The translations under genes were made by a program, and so were the position numbers. A DNA stretch of 64,000 nt, taken from Rhizophagus irregularis (Eukaryota > Glomeromycota > Glomeromycetes > Glomerales > Glomeraceae). The notes beneath the pieces were generated by a model. That model saw only the letters and a list, made by a program, of their open reading frames with translations, was not told the DNA's origin and ran no database searches. Location: contig NC_089451.1 of the NCBI RefSeq assembly GCF_026210795.1, positions 2,154,001 through 2,218,000 on the forward strand, in the 5' to 3' direction. Below, piece after piece: positions 1 through 10,492 of the stretch (within the stretch, counting starts at the first letter, position 1; every line of letters begins with the position of its first letter).

Positions 1-301
1 GTGCGTATTCTCTCGTCTATATTTATCTTACAATGAAGAAAAAAAATATTCTGAACTATAAAATACCCTTAAATAGAAATCAAGGTTATGCATTTCCAAT
101 CTGATACGCAGAAGAACCAAAAGACAGGACTACCCCCTATAAAACTTTACCTTATAGATATGGATGAGGCCACAAAGCACGAATCATCCTGAATTCAATC
201 ATTTTGCCAATCCTTTAAAGGTTTGTCCCATCTAAATCTAATTGATAAGGGGTCATCAGATGGTCTTCGGATATCAATAAGGCCACTCCAAGCCAATTCT
301 T

Positions 302-538
302 TGTTTAACATAATATAGGGGTCCCAATCTAGGGGGGGGGAAACAAATAATAATACATAAAATAAAATACATGGCCAGAATTACCATTAATTTTGGCCAA
401 AATTTTGACCAAAAAAGTGAGCAAAAATTTTGGATGATAATTCCGGCTAAAACTTAAAGATTTGTCTAATTCTGGCCTAAATTACATGTATTTTTTTTAC
501 ATAAAAAATCCAAAAACAGGGGGGGGGTTATGTTAAAC
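302..538. mobile_element. MITE-like insertion in the ATPase gene
   Basis: About 235 bases separate two pieces of the ATPase frame. The outer ends carry inverted copies of GTTTAACATAA, and an inner inverted pair contains GGCCAGAATTA. Runs of eight or nine G lie near both ends (about 335-344 and 520-527). I could not fix the exact ends or the target duplication. The inverted outer copies may partly be host sequence. Confidence 0.45.
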
Positions 539-907
539 GAAACATTGAATTGGTGCGGCCTAACCACGAAATGTTTTTTTATCACTTCATAAACTTTTTT
601 TGCTAGAGGCTCATAATCATCATACATATCTTTAAGAATTCATTTTATACTATCTAATGTTCCACATCCACGATGCAACGAAATATATTTGAAATTTCCA
701 CGTATATTTTGATGGATTTCATAGAAATGCTGGGTAATATAAATTGAGCTAATTCCTTTATGTCTGCCTGATCTAAAGAAAGGAACAATTTTTAGCTAAG
801 TTGCTAAAGGTTTCCTGGCAAGATCATCAAAGACTATAACAGTAGATCGGCCAGTTCTTTTGAAAGATGAAATATCAGGTAAATTTTCAGGTGCAATTAG
901 CTTGAAT

Positions 908-1195
908 AGGACCCCGGATATCTCCAAAACAGGTCATAAGTCACACTTTCGGCAGATTGGCCCATTTTTCAGGTCGTCTGCTTTTGTAAATATCTCGGCA
1001 TCCAGTGGTCCAATTTTGATGAACTTTTTTTTAAATTGTAGAGCTAAATGAGGGCTACAAAGAAAAAAAAGTTCATTAAAATTGAATTACTGGATGCTGA
1101 GATATTTACAAAAAACGATTTTTTGAGTTTCAGCAAAAAGGGGTGTTTTTGGCCAAAAGTCCATTATGACCTTTATATTAGATATCCGGGGTCCT
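908..1195. mobile_element. hAT-type MITE, copy 1
   Basis: A 288-base element with perfect 16-base terminal inverted repeats, AGGACCCCGGATATCT. It is flanked by a perfect 8-base duplication GCTTGAAT at 900-907 and 1196-1203. An 8-base duplication fits hAT (P elements also give 8). It has no coding capacity; small frames across it are incidental. It lies inside the ATPase relic, whose frame continues across it. A second copy is at 5091-5385. Confidence 0.9.
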
Positions 1196-1329
1196 GCTTG
1201 AATCTCACATTTTCATACCATGGAGCTTGCTTATCCATGGCTATAAATTCATAAAAACATTGTACTACTTTCCATAGCTCTTCATCTTGGTGTTGCGTAA
1301 TAACAATTAGATCATCACACGGAATATAT

Positions 1330-1953
1330 TGTTAAAATAGAAATGTGGCGCAGTAATTTTATGTAGATCAATTTTGTAGATCATTTCGTAGATCCCTTGA
1401 TTTTTTCGATTTTCTTGATTTTCTTGATTTATTTGATAAATCTGATAAATTTGATATATTTGATTTATTTATTTTATTAATTTTATTTATTTTATTTGTT
1501 ATATTTTATTTATTTGATATATTTATTTTATCTTATTTATTTATTTTATTTTATTTATTTTATTTATTTATTATATTTGATTTATTTATTTTATCAAATA
1601 TTCTTGATTTTTATTTTATTATAAATAGTGATAGGATTTTACCAAGTAGGAGGAGTTAGTTAGTTAGTTAAGAATTGTATTGTAGTTTTCGAGTTATACG
1701 AAAAGAGTATTATTCCCAGTAGTATAATTCAAGATAGTTAATTTCGCAACCAAGAGATTATCTATATTTTTCATCATATCTAAAATCTTACATTATTTTA
1801 ATAAAAAAAACCTATTTTCTTTAACTGAACATCCAACGTTATTTCACGTGATTATTTGTGATCAACTTAAAACTCTCCTATTAAGTTAAACTCCAGTTAA
1901 CCTGTTAAAGCGTTAAAGTTTTTCAGTTGGCTTTAATCGTTGACAGGATAACA
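1330..1953. mobile_element. Solo-LTR-like element, copy 1
   Basis: A 624-base insert bounded by TGTTA and TAACA, flanked by ATAT at 1326-1329 and 1954-1957. The interior includes a long T/A low-complexity tract (1380-1620) and TTAG-type tetramers near 1658. A copy in the opposite orientation lies at 23426-24024. TG...CA ends with a short duplication suggest a solo LTR or TRIM; no internal retroelement genes were seen. The ATPase frame continues across it once one ATAT copy is kept. Confidence 0.6.
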
Positions 1954-2324
1954 ATATCTTTCACCAAAATTTTTGCTTCCGCCTTTTGGTATTTTATGAC
2001 CACGTTTTTCACCAGACATCCATAGATATACTTTTGGATATTTACTTCCTAGGAGCTGATGTACTACCATCTTTGTCTTTCCTGACTCAGAGGTGCCCGC
2101 AACTCCTAGTCTAAATGGAAGTTTAGGAGCAAATGGATTCTGTTTTTTCAAAGGTACAGTTTCGTCTAATTTGCATAGCTCGTAATACTCCATAGTTTTT
2201 GAAAAGCTAGAATACCTATTCAAGAAACATATTTTTGTTAACCGCAAAGAAAAAAGTGCCCTAGCTAATAAATAGAATCTAACTTTATAGATGCTAGCTT
2301 TTTTTCGTAATTATAAAAATTGGA

Positions 2325-4017
2325 ATGGAAGAGCGCCAAGCCGAAAGACCAGTTATTTATATCGATCCTCAAAAAGCGCGAGAGCTAGATCAAATCATAC
2401 ATCAGGAAATTTGTTTAGGTGTAATTTAGTGTAATATTTCGAAGGTGGTGTAAAATTTCGAAATATTACACTAAAAACGTAATATTACAAAAGTTTACGC
2501 TCTTAAATTTGAATAATTATAGTAATTTAAGAATATCTCGCTATCTACTGATCCAATCAAGACGATCTATAGCTCATTGGAATCAGCTCATCAAGATGGA
2601 TCGAATGGTAGTAAAATCGTATCTTTACGTTCGATAGATGATTTTCTATTAATTTAAAACATTACTGCATACTATAGAGCGTTCTATCAACTGTAGAAAT
2701 GCGATTTTACTACCATTCGATTCGTCTTGATGAGCTGATTCCAATGAGCTATAGATCGTCTTGATTGGATCAGTAGATAGCGAGATATTCTTAAATTACT
2801 ATAATTATTCAAATTTAAGAGCGTAAACTTTTGTAATATTACGTTTTTAGTGTAATATTTCGAAATTTTACACCACCTTCAAAATATTACACTAAATTAC
2901 GCCTAAACAAATTTCCTGATGTAGCAAAACAAATACCTACGATTAATATCGATCCCCAAAAAGCTTATAATTTAGACCAGTATCTTGCCTTGCAAAAACT
3001 ATATTATCGTCCTGAAGGTCTGTATCAAAATGTTAAGGGATTGTGGGATGCTTGTAAAAAGCCGGCTACAGCTTTCCATTTATTAATGTAAAAAAATGGC
3101 TTGAGGGCCAAGCAATGTATCAAATTTTTCGTCCTTCACCAAAGCATATACCTTATGCCAGTTACTCTAAAATCACGAAGCCAAATACTGTGCATCAATG
3201 TGATTTAATCAAAATACCATATGATGAAAATGTGGATACAAATTTACCAGATGATGATAGCCCAATATATTACTATGTACTATTGGTTATAGACTGCGCG
3301 ACTAGATATAAAGATTTCATTTTTTTAACATCAAAGAGCAGTGAGGAAGTTGCGGAAGCATTTAAGAGTATATATGATAATCCTGATAAACCTCTTAACT
3401 GGCCTCAAAAATTGCAATGTGATAAGGGCACTGAGTTTATGGGATACGTGACTTTATTAATGGATGAACATGGCGTTAAGATCCAAAGAATTATAGCACG
3501 TTTCAGGCATACAAGTTTCGCAATGATCGATCGTTATGCTAGATTATTCAAATATAGAGTTTTTAAAAATCAGTATTCGATAGAGTTTCTCCTACCTACT
3601 GGCAAGCGCTGTAGAGAATGTGAGCGGTTTGCAAGAAAAATTGTTAATAATATGAATGATAGCCCAACTCGATTGATTGGGATGAGTCCTAATGACGCCA
3701 CAAAACTTGAGCAGATATATTCCAAACTATCAGTAAAATATAATCGCCCAATAGGTGTTGATGAACCACAACTACCAAAAAATACTACTATTCAATTTTT
3801 GCTTGCTCCTGGAGAGTGGGAAAACGATCCTTTCGAACGACGCAGAATAACAGATCTGATATAGTCTCCCAGCCTGCATAAGATTCGGAGAATTGTTGTT
3901 GGAAAGAATCCTCCAATGCCTATTTTATATTATTTAGATGAATCAGGACCCCAACGCTTTTTCGTGAGAGAACAATTGATGCATATTAAGGAAGAGCCCA
4001 TGTTACCTCCTAGGTGA
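2325..4017 (+). pseudogene. Polinton-type retroviral-like integrase (rve), broken
   Basis: An rve-type integrase inserts element DNA into the host genome. The start at 2325 reads MEERQAERPVIYIDPQKA. A 522-base foldback at a TA (2400-2921) then interrupts it, and the frame resumes with a second IDPQKA motif. A frameshift lies in an A tract near 3085-3095. The catalytic core (3115 onward) shows HQCD, LVIDCATRYKD and CDKGTEF. Where the family normally has its last catalytic Glu (consensus VERFNR) this copy has MIDRYAR, with Asp. The TAG at 3862-3864 is premature: the same frame continues with a recognisable C-terminal tail to 4015-4017. Pairing with an A32 ATPase points to a Polinton/Maverick-like source. 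Confidence 0.75.
2400..2921. mobile_element. Foldback element with CATCAGG ends
   Basis: A 522-base near-perfect inverted repeat with arms of about 245 bases and a short AT-rich centre near 2650-2680. The termini read CATCAGGAAATTTG, flanked by TA on both sides (2398-2399, 2922-2923). The subterminal zone is rich in TAATATTACG and CGAAATATTAC motifs. The central part carries the recurring motif GAATCGAATGGTAGTAAAAT. It is inserted in the integrase gene, whose frame continues when one TA is kept. The same ends bound the 9.65-kb element at 42559-52208. Confidence 0.9.
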
Positions 4018-4540
4018 GTATTAGGAGATAACCGAATGCGTACAAGGCACTCCTTATAAAAGTTTCTAAGTCTACTACACAGTAAGGGATTGTAATAAGG
4101 ATTACTCCTTCCCGATAGCATAACGCTTTCTTTTTCCAATCACGCCAAATTTGTGCATCTAGATCCATTTGCCCTTGCGGGTGAAAAAAAGGGACGATTT
4201 GATAGTGCTGATTACCGCTATATTCAAAAGCCAAGCCTAGCTCTTCATTATATCCATCTAGATGTAATCCCTCCAAGAATTTAGGTTTTCAGAGAGGAAA
4301 TTTTTTATGCAATAAATCCTCAAATATATACCGGCATGTTCTTTCTGGTACATTTGGGCAAATGTTGCACCATCTATAATTCTGTTTCATATTTTTATAT
4401 AGTGCCTCCTATTGATAACCTTTTTCTTTTACGACCATAAATACGTATTAGGACTAACTTTGCCTAAGCATCTTTCTTCACATCTCTGGGCATATGCCAG
4501 AGCTTTAGTGTCAATATCATTATAATCTTTCATTTTATAG
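4010..4540 (-). pseudogene. Zinc-ribbon/restriction-like endonuclease, decayed
   Basis: The intact part (4276 down to 4010) reads LDGYNEELGLAFEYSGNQHY, then D..IWRDWKKKALCYREGV and LITIPY. This is the pattern of small PD-(D/E)XK or VSR-like nucleases found in giant viruses and mobile elements: acidic residue, E.sGnQHY, D..K..C, I.IPY. Upstream in shifted frames are a Cys-rich stretch (WCNICPNVPERTC near 4345-4385) that may be a zinc ribbon, and an older N-terminal piece containing QRCEERCLG near 4470-4500. At least two frameshifts separate these parts. The tail overlaps the 3' end of the integrase. Family assignment is by motif only. Confidence 0.5.
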
Positions 4541-4599
4541 GCACAATAGAATAATATATGCAGAAATTTGCGGTAGTGATCATCAGCTCCAGACTAATT

Positions 4600-5030
4600 T
4601 ATTCAGAACAAAGCAAGGGGCGAGGCCCAGGCTTTTTTGCGCAAGTAGCATGGTAGTATATGTAAGAAACTAGTATAAAATTACATAGAAACTTATAAAT
4701 CTTTAAAATAAAAAATATATGTAATCAAATCTAACAATAATGCAGTAGTACCGATGTGGTAGTACCCAAAAGTAATACCCAAAAACAATCGATGCAGTAT
4801 TACCCAAAAGTATCCCTTCATAGCAACTATACAAGAAAGAGTTCTAGAAAGGCAGGAGCAAAAAATAAGATATAAAATTGGTAGTAACCCAAGTTAGAAT
4901 AATATATAGAAAGAAAATAAGAAATTACAACTTGGGATACTACCGGCGATAGGTAGGAAAGAGGTCAGAAAGGCAGAAAAGTTCAGGAGAATACACAAAA
5001 AAAGGATATGAAAGCTGTATAGTCTGAACT
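4600..5030. other. Gene-free spacer
   Basis: No credible coding frame. Short reiterations of GTAGTACC and TACCCAAAAG occur at about 4740-4815. The rest is unremarkable AT-rich DNA, possibly the eroded end of the Polinton-like element; no terminal repeat was recognised. Confidence 0.4.
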
Positions 5031-5535
5031 AATTCGGCACTTCGAGCCTCATCCTCGGCAATTAAAAGGGTTATGGAAGGCAGGATTGCAAGGACCCCGG
5101 ATATCTCCAAAACAGGTCATAAGTCACACTTTCGGCAAATTGGCCCATTTTTCATAACAAAAAAATCGTTTTTTGTAAATATCTCGGCATCCAGTGGTCC
5201 AATTTTGATGAACTTTTTTTTAAATTGTAGAGCTAAATGAGGGCTACAAAATAAAAAAAAGTTCATTAAAATTGAATTACTGGATGCTGAGATATTTACA
5301 AAAAACAATTTTTTGAGTTTCAGCAAAAAGGGGTGTTTTTGGCCAAAAGTCCATTATGACCTTTATATTAGATATCCGGGGTCCTGGATTGCACATTTGG
5401 GTTACCAACTCGGCACTTCGTGCCTCATCCGGCAATCAAAAGGATCATAAAAGGCAGAATTGCACATCTGGGTCACCAACTCGGCACTTCGTGCCTCATC
5501 TGGCAATCAAATGGGCATCTTCAAACCTCCAACCA
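5031..5535. repeat. Minisatellite of about 72-base units, split by a MITE
   Basis: Repeated units contain ACTCGGCACTTCGTGCCTC followed by GGCAATCAAAAGG and AATTGCACATCTGGGT. About three units are visible: one before 5090, then two after 5386. The first junction is interrupted by the hAT-type MITE at 5091-5385. CGGCACTTCGTGCC is itself a short palindrome. Confidence 0.6.
5091..5385. mobile_element. hAT-type MITE, copy 2
   Basis: A 295-base element with the same AGGACCCCGGATATCT ends as copy 1. It is flanked by a perfect 8-base duplication GGATTGCA (5083-5090 and 5386-5393). The two copies are near-identical inside, apart from small length changes around 5150-5170, so the family was active fairly recently. 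Confidence 0.9.
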
Positions 5536-5549
5536 ACCACCACTTCGAA

Positions 5550-6140
5550 TGTGAGTATGTGACGGGAAGGTAACAGGGAAGAGACTGCAACCCAAGCCAG
5601 AAATGTTCTGGAAATGTTCTTGTCACTAGCCCATAACTATGAAAGGCTGTTCATGCCGTAATAGGATCACGTAACTGGCGCAGTAAGGCGCAGTACAAAT
5701 TCGGCATCCAAGCTGGCCTGAAACTGGCAAACTAATAGAAACACTCAGGTTCCCAGCCAGTTCCATGACAGCTCCAGGATACTACCAGGACGCTACCAGG
5801 ACGCTAATTTCTAAAGATCAGCCGAAATTATGGTATAAAGCTGGCCAAAATCTGAACTGCAAATTTACTGCGCCACCCGACGATTTTTTTACACCATTTC
5901 AGCAACTTAAAAGGCCAGCAAATGGGTCACACCCTCAACCTCAAATATGGCAACCAAAAGGGTCAAAGAGTGAAAAAACCAACTTTACTCCTATACAATT
6001 GTTAAAAGGCTTCAGAATGGAAAAACAAACCTCTACCCTGCTTAGCGACCAAACAGTCACAGACCAGTGAAAATAGATGGATAGCAATAAAGCATCAGAA
6101 GGGGCATGACACGTAAAAATAAGTAAAAGATGCATCAATA
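5550..6140. other. Relatively GC-rich segment with an unassigned short ORF
   Basis: This stretch is less AT-rich than its surroundings. It contains a 101-codon open frame at 5765-6070 on the plus strand (begins MTAPGYYQDA, ends QTVTDQ) that matches no family I know and shows no domain. TGGCGCAG lies at 5676-5683 and its complement at 5868-5875. It may be an old repeat rather than a gene. Confidence 0.25.
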
Positions 6141-6173
6141 TCTATAAGTAAAGCATCAATTATTTAGAAGAGC

Positions 6174-6215
6174 ATTAAGTAGACATTACTATAATTATAG
6201 TGATGTCTACTTAAT
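6174..6215. repeat. Short hairpin
   Basis: Near-perfect inverted repeat with arms TAAGTAGACATTACTATA and its complement (one mismatch) around a 2-4 base centre. Its function is unknown. Confidence 0.6.
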
Positions 6216-6889
6216 CTATCTACTTACTTGTACTTAAAAACTTAGTACAGTACATTTCCCAACCCTGACAGGAGTATTTTCAAAATTTTGTTATCCTACA
6301 TACCCTGTTTTTAACATAACCTGTAATTCGATTTTAATAAAATTTATATTATTAGATTTATCTCGATGAGAAGATTCTAATGATAGTAAAATCGAATTCC
6401 TAGCTTCAATATTGATAGAGGTATGTCATAATATATTTTTACTTCAGTACTTATTAAAGTTTACTTGTGAGTTATATTAGTATTACTATAGCCCGCTATA
6501 TATGAATAATATGATAGTTTATACTTAAATAATTATTTAAACTCAATATTTACACCTTTTTATAAACTTTTTGTCTGACATTAAAGAAAAAAAAAAGGAA
6601 AAAAAAGTTATGAAAGTTACAAAATTACTTGTTAATAGTTAAACGTAAATAAATAAATAAATTAATGAGACTGATATGGCCGCACAAAATCATATGAAGG
6701 TAAAAAAATGACAGTAATACTGGGAAAGATTCTTGGATCAAAAATGGTAAAGAAGAGAAAGATAAATACAAAGACTTTAATAAATTAGTTGACTGATGTT
6801 GTATTTTAATAGTTTGTGAGATATTAATAAATTGTTCCTAACATTCTTTTTCATGAATACAGGCAGAAACTGCTTACTTTTAATAGAGA

Positions 6890-7452
6890 TCTTTAAAAAA
6901 AATTTTAAATTTACTAGTAATTTTACCAGTAATCCTATTGGTTAATTATCTAAAAAGGAAAAAAATATAACAACTTAGTATAACATTTCCTTTTTTAAGT
7001 ATAATTTATCTATATATAATAGGATCTTCAAAAATTCTTAATTATAAATTTTACCTTAAGTTTCCATCTTTCTGATAACCTATCTTATAAGTAAGTGGAG
7101 TTTTGTATAGGCATTCTAAATCTTCTTTTAGAAATTTTAGATAAAATTATTGTGAATAGCAGATATAACCTTATATATGGAAGAGCACAGAATATTAAGA
7201 TCAGAAAAAATATTTGGAAGATGCGCAGATTAATGTTGCTACTTAAAACTCATTTAACAATAAAATTCAAAAATCTGAAATTCAAAAACTTTATTTTTAA
7301 TGAAAAAATTGGATTCAAAACTTTCCTAAACTATAATTAATTTCAAAAAAGCATAAAAATAATTTTAACAATTAAATTTATTATAAAAAATAGTTTCAGA
7401 TTGAATTTTAAATAAACTAAAATTTTGAAAAAATAGTTTTGGCAAGCATTCT
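6890..7452. repeat. Diverged dispersed repeat, copy A
   Basis: Two blocks here (about 6930-7060 and 7234-7452) resemble blocks at 52440-52540 and 54139-54360 in the same order and orientation. Shared strings include CTAAAAAGGAAAAAAAT and TTTATTTTTAATGAAAAAAT. There is no coding content; an 81-codon frame at 7095-7340 is compositional. The rest of 6220-7840 is gene-free. A pogo-like terminal sequence (CAGTCAACTCTCTTTATAGT) starts at 7696, with no partner found. Confidence 0.45.
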
Positions 7453-7844
7453 TAGCGTAAGTATAAAATCTTAAACTATATTATGTGCAGATCAGTTCAT
7501 AAAAGAAAAGAACTAATATAACATATTTCTAAAATACATAATAAAAGAAGCAGAATTAATAATAGACAAGTTAGCTATATCAACAATTTTTTGTGTTAGA
7601 TATTTTAGTTGCAACCATTAAACCAATCTTGATATATTAAACTTATTAATAAAATCTCAATATTTTGTAAATCAGATTTTATTTTAGATCAATTACAGTC
7701 AACTCTCTTTATAGTCACACATTTGGGACAGTCCATATTTGGTGATTATAAAGAGATGTGACTATATATAAAATTTCTTATATTTGTATATAATAATTCC
7801 AGCCAAAAATTAACATAATTTTAGCTAAAATTATACTTAAAACT

Positions 7845-8825
7845 TTATTGTATCGTAACTTCGCCAATATATGTAATAAATTCATTTGGATCTTGATCAA
7901 GATTATTTATATATAATTCTTCGCCAAAATGTTTATAGAGGCCAACAAATGGAAGTGGAATTCCTGGAGGCAAACGAGGAATTGGATCACCACGAACTAT
8001 AGTTCTTACTGATTTTAGGGTCTCATCAACGTATTGAGCAAATAATACATCACCAGTTCTTGGTTGACCAAATGTAGAAAGAAACAATTGTTTCATTATT
8101 AGCTAATTCTGGCACTTTTTGCACAAAATCTAATGCTGAAAATGTAGCAAGTGCTATAATAAAAAAGAAAAAAGACTATTAAAAAGTATATGTAATTTTT
8201 TTAGTTTATTGAACTTACCACCACCTAAACTGTGACCCATAAATCCGATCCTGAAATCGAGTCTTTCTTGGTGTAAATTTACAACATCATCGGTAACATC
8301 GGGTTGCATTTCGAGAAAAGCATTATAAAATCCACGGTGTACCCTAAGACCATCTGTAGAATGGTAATCTTTCGTTATAAAGTTTGCGTCAGTAAAGAGA
8401 TTTTTAAAACTTCCTGGTACCGTTCCTCTATATAATATGACGATTAATTTTTGTGATTCAACCAAGGCTATGAAAGCTACATATTTATTATTTTGTTAGT
8501 AAACGCAAGAAGTTAACGATGTGTGGCACAGTAATAAATTTAACGTTGTCAATTAGTTTAACCAATTTGGTACCCGCAGTTGCCTGGCAGACTTCTCCAC
8601 AGTCCCAATTATCAAGAGGAACCTTACAATAAGCAGCAGCAGCGTAATTAGCAAAGCTCCGTAAATCAGTGACTGAAAGAAAGATGGTGTTGGAGGAGCT
8701 TCGATTAATACTGATAAAAAGATTAAAGAAATTAAAGAAACTAATAATGTGTGTTGTAAAAGAGGTATGCGTGTATTTGGTAGGAGTCGCTCTGCAACTT
8801 GAGGAAATAATGTTTGCTGCTGCAT
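7845..8825 (-). pseudogene. Secreted class 3 lipase, probably dead
   Basis: Lipase_3 enzymes hydrolyse acylglycerols with a Ser-His-Asp triad. The N-terminal part (8672-8530) encodes ANYAAAAYC and a WDCGEVC pair of Cys typical of secreted fungal lipases. A hydrophobic stretch like a signal peptide is at about 8750-8700 but in a different frame. The core (8465-8220) has LYRGT (oxyanion region) and the nucleophile elbow GHSLGG. A GT-AG intron (8154-8218) joins that to ALATFSALDF. A +1 frameshift near 8074-8082 then separates this from TFGQPRTGD, and the tail ends at 7845. Two frame breaks suggest a pseudogene, though the N-terminal break could hide an exon boundary. Confidence 0.65.
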
Positions 8826-9093
8826 TGCTTATTGCTTTACAGAAGGAAATGAATGTTTTAGTATAATGATTTAGTTAAAAGAATGAAATGCTGTCAGAGG
8901 AAAAAACACGTTCCTTTATACATTTTTTTGAGATATTCAAGATCGCGTTTTTTCTTTACTATCACGAACACATTGAACACACCGAACATTAAAAAAATTT
9001 TTATATTTTATTGCCTTATAAAAACTATCAAAATTTCAAGAAATTCATTTTTAGATATTACAAAATATCGAGTAAGAACGCGATCATGAACGT

Positions 9094-9215
9094 TAAATTT
9101 TATTTGTCCTACATCTATGAAAAATGATCATTTTGTATATAAAGGGCAATACAATTAAAATATTAACGAATTCCCGAAATTGCATTTGATGTGGGACAAA
9201 ATAAAAATTTTGAAT
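9094..9215. mobile_element. Small MITE-like inverted repeat
   Basis: About 120 bases with imperfect inverted ends, AAATTTTATTTGTCCTACAT on the left and its relative on the right (GATGTGGGACAAAATAAAAA). No target duplication could be fixed. Confidence 0.4.
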
Positions 9216-9803
9216 CACGATGGTAGTCTCGGTATTTAGCCATATTATACTTATTTTGCAATTTATACTTTCCATAATATTTACCGGATGGTAGCTGTTC
9301 CCGTAAGGCTCTGTTCCCGTAGGCTCACAGTAGGCTCTTTATAGATAAATTAGAATTTTTTTTTTACCAGTTTTAGAAGTAGAATTACAATCAATTATAG
9401 CTTAATATTTCATTTTATAAATATTTTTTTCAAACTAAAGACATGTATGTAATTTCTAAAAATCATTAATAAAATTTAATGTTGCCGGTTTTTGTTAATT
9501 AGTTAATGTGGGTAATATATATGTTAAAATTAATAAAACAATTGAAATAAAAGAAATACTAGAAAAAAATATATCATTATAAAAAAAATAGTTATTTAGT
9601 AACTGAAATAAAAGAATTAAAATTTAAAGATCCCAGTAAAAAGTCATCGTATGAAAATCATTGATATACTTGTACTGTATATCGAATTTTATTTTTTATA
9701 AAAATTAAATGTGTTTAATAGCACAATTTTCAATATTTAAAAATAATTTACTGACTGTTAAATTTTATTACGCATTAATCGCGTTATGTACTGTGTATAT
9801 TAA

Positions 9804-9843
9804 ACAAGGACACTTGTCCAAAGTCCAAACACAAGTGTCCTTA
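9804..9843. repeat. Short hairpin
   Basis: A 12-base perfect stem AAGGACACTTGT with its complement ACAAGTGTCCTT around about 14 bases. Its role is unknown. Confidence 0.6.
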
Positions 9844-10009
9844 TAACTAACCATTCTAAATGTAATCTATAGTCTATACTATTACAAACAAAACACAGAA
9901 AAGAAAAAAAAACAGAACCAAAAACAACAAATACATTTTAAAAGAAGAAAAGAATTAAAACTAATTTTTCGCAAAAGGGTTATACTAACAAAATTGAAGT
10001 CAAAGCAAC

Positions 10010-10370
10010 AATGGTGCTGAAAAAAGCTATTTGTATAGCATGTCCTTTATCATACACTACTTGCTAAACATAGGTGTGTAGTAATAACTCTTCTCTTCTA
10101 CCTGAACTTCTACTTTACCAGACTAACAAAGAGCAACTAAAAAATATAATGAAAAGAAATTGACATGATTGCAACCTAAATCCCATTCTCGGGTGATAGG
10201 AATATCAACAAGGCCGTCTTTGATAAATCTTACTTATATTTGATGACATCCATTAAGCCTCTACTTGAGAAAGTGTAACCGATTTCCTCATTCGTCCATA
10301 TATTTAATACCTCTTTCTCTGCAATGGCTTATATCAAGGTCTAGTAGATATCATCTAAACTGAAACAAAA
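10010..10370 (-). pseudogene. Decayed coding fragment, family unknown
   Basis: On the minus strand a broken reading contains AEKEVLNIWTNEEIGYTF and LMDVIKYK, separated by stops. The composition is more like coding DNA than its neighbours. I do not recognise the family, and it may be chance. Confidence 0.2.
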
Positions 10371-10459
10371 GTAAAAATAAACTCAGGAAGCAACTGATAC
10401 TATACAAACATCAAAAACCATCAAGAACTTTGGAAAGCACAGGTATGATGGTGTACTGT

Positions 10460-10492
10460 ATATATATATATATAATATATATATATATATGG
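10460..10492. repeat. (TA)n microsatellite
   Basis: Alternating TA, interrupted once. The rest of 10500-12490 outside the MITE at 11693 is gene-free AT-rich DNA. Confidence 0.8.

Larger units (their letters stand above)
195..2193 (-). pseudogene. A32-like DNA-packaging ATPase, interrupted by three insertions
   Basis: The family (FtsK-HerA/A32-type ATPases) pumps DNA into capsids in NCLDVs, virophages and Polintons. The start is the Met at 2193, before LCKLDETVPLKK. A P-loop follows (GTSESGKT, about 2055-2078), and a Walker B strand (STVIVFDDLA) lies near 825-855. The reading continues to a stop at 195-197. The coding pieces are roughly 2193-1958, 1329-1204, 907-540 and 300-195. They are separated by a solo-LTR-like insert (1330-1953), a hAT-type MITE (908-1195) and a smaller MITE-like insert (about 302-538). 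The reading frame continues across the first two inserts when one copy of the target duplication is kept. In-frame stops at 796-798 (TAG) and 640-642 (TGA) show it is dead apart from the inserts. The integrase gene starts divergently about 130 bases away. Family membership is likely; whether the source was a Polinton or an NCLDV-like virus is open. Confidence 0.75.
8870..10000. other. Gene-free AT-rich region
   Basis: Only compositional open frames are present. It holds the inverted-repeat elements listed at 9094-9215 and 9804-9842, and short direct repeats of GGCTC and GTTCCCGTA near 9295-9335. Confidence 0.4.

Noticed and set aside
860-1254. Two plus-strand open frames of 63 and 68 codons
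   Set aside because: They run through the MITE at 908-1195 and its flanks; the coding signal here is on the minus strand (ATPase relic).
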